In this document: positions 59,611 through 64,000 of the stretch, piece by piece
How positions within the stretch are numbered: the first letter of the stretch is position 1
Layout of the letters: each line of letters opens with the position of its first letter
Assembly: GCF_002218085.1 (NCBI RefSeq)
Contig: NZ_BDUC01000004.1
Location: 651,852-715,851 of the forward strand
Length of the DNA stretch: 64,000 nt
Source: Tolypothrix sp. NIES-4075
Lineage (GTDB): Bacteria > Cyanobacteriota > Cyanobacteriia > Cyanobacteriales > Nostocaceae
Reading direction: 5' to 3'
Notes under the pieces: model-generated
The model's input: only the letters and a program-made list of their open reading frames with translations
Database searches by the model: none
What the model was told of the DNA's origin: nothing
Translations under genes and position numbers: made by a program

Positions 59611-60057
59611 GACTGCACAAGAACTGTGTAGAATTCAGAGGGTGTGGGGTGTAGGGACTCACGCCGTCATACGTGCGATTGAAACAAGGATGCCTTGCTT
59701 TTTCGTCCTTGTCCCACTTCTTCGCGATTCTTTTTCTCCTGGGCTTTAAACCCACATGCGTAAGTTTTTTCTTGCTCCTCCACACCCCGCAACGCCACAC
59801 CTTACACCCTTTTCTTGTAAGTGATTAATTATTGTGAAAAGAAAAAATTCAGTTTCTTTACATAAAATTTAATATTTCTTCATAAAAGCAAAAAATACTC
59901 CCAGATATTCCTTTGGGAGGATTCTAAGTTAGTTTTAAATATCTAATCATTGATATTTATAGATAAATATTAACAAAAGTTATATATAGAGAGGATTTAT
60001 ACGTAGAGATGGCAGTCGGAATACATAGTTTTTTTGTATACATTTATCCGCTCGCAA
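59611..60057. other. Intergenic region, no gene seen
   Basis: AT-rich right half. Left half contains dispersed GGTGTGGGGTGTAGGG / CACCCCGCAACGCCACACC matter forming imperfect inverted repeats (59640-59655 and about 59780-59805). The only reading frames are repeat derived. Confidence 0.5.
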
Positions 60058-60519
60058 ATGCCTCAGGTAGTTTTAGTTAATCCGCAAATTCCTCCGAACA
60101 CAGGTAATATTGCCCGTACTTGTGCAGCTACGGGTACTGAATTACATTTGGTTGGACCATTGGGCTTTGAAATAAGCGATCGCTACCTAAAAAGAGCAGG
60201 TTTAGATTACTGGCCCTATGTAAAGCTATACTGTCACGAATCTCTAGAAGCGTTTCAAGTTGTACATCAGCAGCGTGGTGGTAGATGCTTGGGCTTTAGC
60301 GTTTATGGTAGTTTTAATTATGCAAACTTTCAGTTTCAAGCTTCGGACTGGCTGCTATTTGGCAGTGAAACTACCGGCTTACCGTCAACAGTTTTGTCTA
60401 CTTGCGATGCCACTCTGCATATTCCTATGTTCGAGAAGAATGTTCGCAGCTTGAATCTTTCAGTAAGTGTTGCCGTGAGTCTGTTTGAAGCCCGTCGTCA
60501 GTTAGGCTATTTACAGTAA
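60058..60519 (+). CDS. trmL: tRNA (cytidine/uridine-34-2'-O)-methyltransferase
   Basis: The 153-residue SPOUT protein begins MPQVVLVNPQIPPNTGNIAR, with LHLVGPLGF, then LLFGSETTGLP (motif 2), and the knot NVRSLNLSVSVAVSLFEA (motif 3). TrmL uses S-adenosylmethionine to methylate the ribose of the wobble base in tRNA-Leu species. Family members are about 150-160 residues. The longer frame adds eight residues of AT-rich sequence, so I start at ATG 60058. Isolated. Confidence 0.95.
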   Translation: MPQVVLVNPQIPPNTGNIARTCAATGTELHLVGPLGFEISDRYLKRAGLDYWPYVKLYCHESLEAFQVVHQQRGGRCLGFSVYGSFNYANFQFQASDWLLFGSETTGLPSTVLSTCDATLHIPMFEKNVRSLNLSVSVAVSLFEARRQLGYLQ

Positions 60520-61233
60520 GTCCGACCAAAAAAGGATAGGGACGCTTGGATTGGGGACTGGGCACAGGGGAAGAAGTTTTTCCAGTCTTTTGTCCCTAGT
60601 CCCTAGTCCCCATTTCAAAGAAAAATTCTTGTTTTTGTTAAACAAAAATGTTAACTAGTATACTTTTAAAATATTTGTGAACAAATTATAGTGAAAAATA
60701 CTTACGAATTTGGGTAAGCTTATATAAGAAATTTGTATATAAAGTTTGAGGGGGTGTCCGACCGGAATGATAGTTTTTCATGAACTTGAAGTTATATGCT
60801 TTTGGGAACAAAAGCAGTGGAGGCTTGTCTTCTAATGCATTTGAGCTATTTTTGCTAAAAAAGTGATATTTGAACAGCAAAAAACGGCGTGCGAGTTTAT
60901 ACGGTTGTATTTTAGGGAAGAATCAACGTAAAGTCTCGTGTTGGGAAGGCGGATTGGGTGCAGAAATCTAGAAGATATCTACAGTGGGGGGCATCGCTTT
61001 TGTTTGAAGTCTGAGTTCATAATCTGGCGAACGAGCGCGAATTTTTACTTATCGAGAAAGCGCATTCTTAAAGCAAGATAGACACTCTTTCAACGAGCTA
61101 GAAGCATATATTCCCAGGTGTAGAGGAGTCGAACGGACAAGTAAGCACAGCAACTTTAAATTTTGCTGCTTCGTGTAATGAACTTGTCGAAATCAGAGAA
61201 GCAAGATAATCTTGCGTAAGTATCTCTGGTGAG

Positions 61234-61249
61234 TGTGATCTTGATCTGT
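61234..61249. promoter_or_regulatory. CRP-like box, weaker copy
   Basis: TGTGATCTTGATCTGT matches 12 of 16 positions of the ideal CRP palindrome TGTGATCTAGATCACA; the right half-site is poor. Its centre lies 23 bp from the next box, about two helical turns. Confidence 0.4.
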
Positions 61250-61256
61250 GGTTCAA

Positions 61257-61272
61257 TGTGATCTAGATCATT
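61257..61272. promoter_or_regulatory. CRP-like box, strong copy
   Basis: TGTGATCTAGATCATT matches 14 of 16 positions of TGTGATCTAGATCACA, the ideal cAMP-CRP palindrome also reported for cyanobacterial SyCRP1/AnCrpA. The centre lies about 70 bp upstream of the TTG start codon of the M23 gene. No promoter was mapped. Confidence 0.55.
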
Positions 61273-61334
61273 GACTAGTATCCGAATTAAAGATCGAGGT
61301 CAGTTAAGCGCTAGTAGATCATAGGAGGTCGTCT

Positions 61335-63587
61335 TTGAAACGAGCATTAAAGGAGAAAGTGAAGGCTGTGCTTGAAAATCCCCCCAGTGATGATGCCCCA
61401 GTGGAACAGCTAAACGTAGTTAATCCATACGTTAACCGCCGGGTACGGACAAAAGCCGCCATGATTGGTTTGGCAATTTCAATGGGAGCTACCAGCCTCC
61501 TGGTGACTCGGCAAGGCGACCAAGCCCAAGCAGCAGCTCCTGTAGGCAATCAAAACACAGCCTCAACGATTCCTGCGGCTCCTAACAGCGAGGTGAAATT
61601 TGCACCCACGCAAAAACTGGAATATCAAGCCGTTTCATCAGTAAGCGTGCCGGAAAGTCCTCGGATCGTGGAACCAACAGCAATTTCACAAGTGCCTGGG
61701 CTTCAAGCTAAATTGGAACTTGCTGCACCTGTGGTCGCGAGAACAACTACCACAATTCAACAGCCGGTCTTCCAGCCACAAGTCGCAAAAGAAAGCATTC
61801 GCAATAAAATTGCTGGCGCTGATAGCATATCGTTGAATGCCCAACCACAAACAGTAGTTTCGGCGATCGCCGCCTCAAACACTGAAGTCAATTCTCAACT
61901 GAGGGCACAGCAAGACTTTGCAATCAATCGTTTACAAGAAAAATCGAACCGTTTAAGAAAAAGTCTGGCCCAGTTGCGGTCACATGAGACCAAATTATCA
62001 CAAGCAACAAACTCGGTTGCACCAACGATTGCGCTGGAAAAAACACCACAGTTGAACGCAAATAACACTGCACTACAGCCATCGAAAAATGCTACCGATG
62101 ATAGCGTTGCAAGCCTTGTATCGAGGTTAAAGCAGGCAAAGGTAGGGAATGCGCGTATTATACCAGTACCAGCGCCGACAGTTGCCACAAACGCACGCCA
62201 GACACCATCTGGACTTACAGCTTACGAAGTTAAGCCAGGAGATACATTAGCAGCGATCGCTTCGGATCGCGGTACTTCAGTCTCAGAAATAATCAAGGCA
62301 AATAATCTCAACAATCCCAACGAACTGCGAATCAATCAAAAACTCACAGTTCCGGCTGCCGAAAACCGCAGTACTGCCATCAAGCCAATCGCAGCAGTCA
62401 CTCCTGTGCAGTCTGGCAGTGCCTCTGAGATTGTTACGCCTGCAAATACTCTTAGTGCTGGCTTAACTCCTTCTGAGCCTTCACAGCCATCAGTCACGGC
62501 TAACAACGGCAGTGTTACCATCCCGACAGCAGTAACTTCTGACAACCAGATTCAAGCAAATACTGCAATTATTAAGCCCACAACAGACCTCACCACAGCC
62601 CCCGCTTACGGCATCGGTGGTGACAGCCCAATCCCACAAGGCTTGAATCAAATGCAACTGGCGAAAAAGCCGCCAGAGGTAACACGAGCAAAAAATAATA
62701 ATCCGCGCCTGCGTAGCTTACAAGACGAAATTGAGAGATTACGGGCGAAATACCGCGCTCAAGAAACTGGTAACGTAGTCGTACCTACAGAATCCCCAAG
62801 CAACGAAGCTGCGGTGCAGATTCCTGTTTCTCGCCCAGATAATTTCGCGGTGTCAAATCCCGTTACTAGAGTGAATAATGTTGCGGTGCCGATCCCCGTT
62901 CCTAGACCGATGGCACCTAACTATATAGCTCAACCTCAGCCTCAATTCCGTGCGACTGGCTCGAACAACGACGCAGTTAATCCAGACTTCTTTTTTATTA
63001 ATCAAACATCACGTCAGTCGAATCCTAGCGGCAACAGACCAAGTGTGAGAATAGCCACACCTCCTGTTGGTGTTGATGCTTCTGCATCCCTAGGGGCAAT
63101 GCGCGGAAGAACAGTTTCTCCAGATTTACCGCCTTTAACAGCAGCAGTCGATAGATACTTACCCAGAGCGATTGACCCGACCATGCCCGCTCCGTCTACA
63201 ATGACCACTGCTTATATTTGGCCTGCCAAGGGTGTCTTAACCTCTGGCTTTGGGATGCGTTGGGGACGTCCGCACAAAGGTATTGACGTTGCTAATGGTA
63301 CAGGCACACCAATATACGCATCGGCTGACGGTGTAATTGAAAAAGCTGGCTGGAATAACGGTGGCTACGGCAATGTTGTCGATATCCGCCATAACGATGG
63401 CAGCATGACTCGCTACGGTCATAACAGCAAAATTCTAGTGCAGGCAGGTCAACAAGTCCACCAAGGCGACACAATTGCTTTAATGGGCAGCACAGGCTTT
63501 AGTACTGGTCCACACAGCCACTTTGAAATTCATCCATCAGGCAAGGGTGCTGTTAATCCAATAGCCTTCTTACCTGCTCGCTTGTAG
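61335..63587 (+). CDS. LysM and M23 (DD-metallopeptidase) cell-wall protein
   Basis: The 750-residue protein has a basic N-terminus, a hydrophobic segment (about 40-58) that probably anchors it to the inner membrane, and a long Gln/Thr/Ala-rich linker. A LysM domain (about 295-341, TAYEVKPGDTLAAIASDRGT) binds peptidoglycan. A Pro/Asn-rich stretch follows, then a C-terminal M23 domain (about 632-750). The zinc ligands are in HKGIDVANGTGTPIYA and GPHSHFEIH; both His are kept, so it should be an active endopeptidase or an activator of amidases (septal or hormogonial cell-wall opening). Start is TTG with AGGAGG six bases upstream. Two CRP-like boxes lie upstream. Confidence 0.92.
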   Translation: MKRALKEKVKAVLENPPSDDAPVEQLNVVNPYVNRRVRTKAAMIGLAISMGATSLLVTRQGDQAQAAAPVGNQNTASTIPAAPNSEVKFAPTQKLEYQAVSSVSVPESPRIVEPTAISQVPGLQAKLELAAPVVARTTTTIQQPVFQPQVAKESIRNKIAGADSISLNAQPQTVVSAIAASNTEVNSQLRAQQDFAINRLQEKSNRLRKSLAQLRSHETKLSQATNSVAPTIALEKTPQLNANNTALQPSKNATDDSVASLVSRLKQAKVGNARIIPVPAPTVATNARQTPSGLTAYEVKPGDTLAAIASDRGTSVSEIIKANNLNNPNELRINQKLTVPAAENRSTAIKPIAAVTPVQSGSASEIVTPANTLSAGLTPSEPSQPSVTANNGSVTIPTAVTSDNQIQANTAIIKPTTDLTTAPAYGIGGDSPIPQGLNQMQLAKKPPEVTRAKNNNPRLRSLQDEIERLRAKYRAQETGNVVVPTESPSNEAAVQIPVSRPDNFAVSNPVTRVNNVAVPIPVPRPMAPNYIAQPQPQFRATGSNNDAVNPDFFFINQTSRQSNPSGNRPSVRIATPPVGVDASASLGAMRGRTVSPDLPPLTAAVDRYLPRAIDPTMPAPSTMTTAYIWPAKGVLTSGFGMRWGRPHKGIDVANGTGTPIYASADGVIEKAGWNNGGYGNVVDIRHNDGSMTRYGHNSKILVQAGQQVHQGDTIALMGSTGFSTGPHSHFEIHPSGKGAVNPIAFLPARL

Positions 63588-63807
63588 TTCCTGGCTGTCT
63601 TTTTGGAAAAGATACGGTAAACTCCCTATGAACGCTTTTCATTACCGCTACTAGGGAGCAATGAGCCGGGAGTGGTGAAGATTTTATTTCCTACTCCCTC
63701 ATCTCTATTACCTAATTTTCTTTGCCTTGAGCGCGAAAAATAATTGAGTTAAATGCTAGCCATGACAAAATTTTTCTGCTATATTTAGGAAGGCATTAAG
63801 AAAATAT
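63588..63807. other. Spacer between the M23 gene and tRNA-Met
   Basis: Contains ACTAGGGAGCAATGAGCCGGGAGTGG...CTACTCCCTCATC imperfect hairpin matter, which may end the M23 transcript. No gene seen. Confidence 0.4.
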
Positions 63808-63881
63808 GGCTCAGTAGCTCAGTTGGTTAGAGCGTGGGACTCATAAGCCTGAGGTCGTGTGTTCGAGTCACACCTGAGCCA
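63808..63881 (+). tRNA. tRNA-Met (anticodon CAT)
   Basis: GGCTCAG/CTGAGCC acceptor stem, D-arm GCTC-AGTTGGTTA-GAGC, anticodon loop CTCATAA, and T-arm GTGTG-TTCGAGT-CACAC. The anticodon stem has a weak A-G closing pair at 31-39. No CCA is encoded. Elongator rather than initiator type: the first pair G1-C72 is intact. Identity as tRNA-Ile(CAU) is possible in principle but the elongator Met context (GACTCATAAGCC) fits better. Confidence 0.9.
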
Positions 63882-63915
63882 TTGAAAAAATATCATAATT
63901 GTAATGGTTTGAATG

Positions 63916-63944
63916 GTAGAGACGTTCTGTTTGGAACGTCTCTA
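63916..63944. repeat. GAGACG hairpin
   Basis: TAGAGACGTTC and GAACGTCTCTA around a 7-base loop, just after tRNA-Met. Same dispersed family as 4518 and others. Confidence 0.6.
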
Positions 63945-63958
63945 GTGTTTTTCCTATC

Positions 63959-64000
63959 TTAAATTTCCGGTTCTACTCCTAGGGCTTTTAATTGTTCTGC
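63959..64000 (-). CDS. 3' end of a gene cut by the window edge
   Basis: On the minus strand the last 13 codons read AEQLKALGVEPEI then stop. This ending (A-E-x-L-x-x-L-G-[VI]-x-[PD]) is typical of cyanobacterial Uma2/DUF820 proteins, as seen in the complete gene at 13951-14628 (AERLKSLGIDID). The remainder lies outside the window. Confidence 0.55.
   Translation of the reverse strand, partial: AEQLKALGVEPEI

Larger units (their letters stand above)
60520..61334 (+). other. Long leader region upstream of the LysM/M23 gene
   Basis: No gene is supported over 815 bp. The left part has TCCCTAGTCCCTAGTCCCC repeats and a GTTTTTGTTAAACAAAAAT palindrome. From about 60880 to 61330 the sequence shows inverted repeats (e.g. 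GGACAAGT...ACTTGTC around 61135-61195, with an inner AGCAACTTTAAATTTTGCT stem), two CRP-like boxes and an AGGAGG just before the TTG start. A long structured 5' leader is likely. Confidence 0.5.

Noticed and set aside
59670..59700. GTGCGATTGAAACAAGGATG, resembling the end of cyanobacterial CRISPR repeats (ATTGAAAC)
   Set aside because: Only one copy and no regularly spaced partners; chance similarity.
60880..61330. ydaO (c-di-AMP) riboswitch upstream of the M23 gene
   Set aside because: The conserved CCGAACCCGUCAGCUAACC-type core is absent.

Overview
The window looks like chromosomal DNA of a filamentous, probably heterocyst-forming, cyanobacterium (Nostocales type; genus not determinable from here). 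The evidence is the dense HIP1 octamer (GCGATCGC), heptanucleotide tandem repeats (GGGTAATG- and GGGCATT-type), many dispersed palindromes, the cyanobacterial form of glutamate-cysteine ligase, a stand-alone small RpoZ, a cyanobacterial GlgC, DUF1818, and large PAS/GAF kinases, CHAT proteases and AAA/WD40 proteins typical of multicellular cyanobacteria. Two tRNA genes are present (Pro-GGG and Met-CAT). No phage, CRISPR array or complete IS element was seen.

Layout. 0-8 kb: ordinary metabolism and transport (holin-like membrane protein, TMEM165/GDT1 manganese exporter behind an unusual switch-like leader, catalase, SdhA). 8-13.9 kb: the most interesting region, a divergent gene set that resembles the Streptomyces toyocamycin/sangivamycin (toy) cluster. 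On the minus strand lie a truncated IMPDH/GMP-reductase-like remnant, a PurB homologue, a short archaeal-type PurA homologue with altered active-site motifs, and a purine phosphoribosyltransferase. On the plus strand lie a cobalt-type nitrile hydratase alpha subunit, QueC (preQ0 synthase) and a HAD phosphatase. These match ToyE (remnant), ToyF, ToyG, ToyH, ToyJ/L, ToyM and ToyI. 14-24.5 kb: Uma2-type nuclease, metallophosphoesterase, tRNA-Pro, rpoZ, fasciclin protein, GH13 amylase, subtilase.

24.6-31.7 kb: a two-component block (decayed kinase remnant, GAF histidine kinase, PAS-rich hybrid kinase with tandemly duplicated PAS modules, single-domain response regulator). 31.7-36 kb: a CHAT protease / trypsin-like protease / membrane pentapeptide protein island bounded by an approximately 88-bp direct repeat; two of its proteins share a short amyloid-like motif. 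36-44.6 kb: glycogen and redox genes (debranching enzyme, two peroxiredoxins, GST, J-domain protein, GlgC). 45-52.6 kb: a second conflict/signalling cluster (AAA-like ATPase with 14 WD40 repeats, CHAT-AAA fusion, Ser/Thr kinase) interleaved with repeats. 52.7-64 kb: hydrolase, SLH protein, MscS channel, HDAC-family deacetylase, GshA, TrmL, a LysM/M23 envelope peptidase with CRP-like upstream boxes, and tRNA-Met.

Mobile and decayed material is common: three copies of a 91-95 bp MITE-like element, a family of GAGACG hairpins with co-varying arms, an approximately 21-bp tandem array, in-frame repeat insertions inside three enzymes, and gene remnants (two kinase pieces, a restriction-subunit piece, a DUF6888-like ORF with a stop, an IMPDH/GMP-reductase N-terminus). 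All functional calls come from reading the translated sequence; no database search was run.
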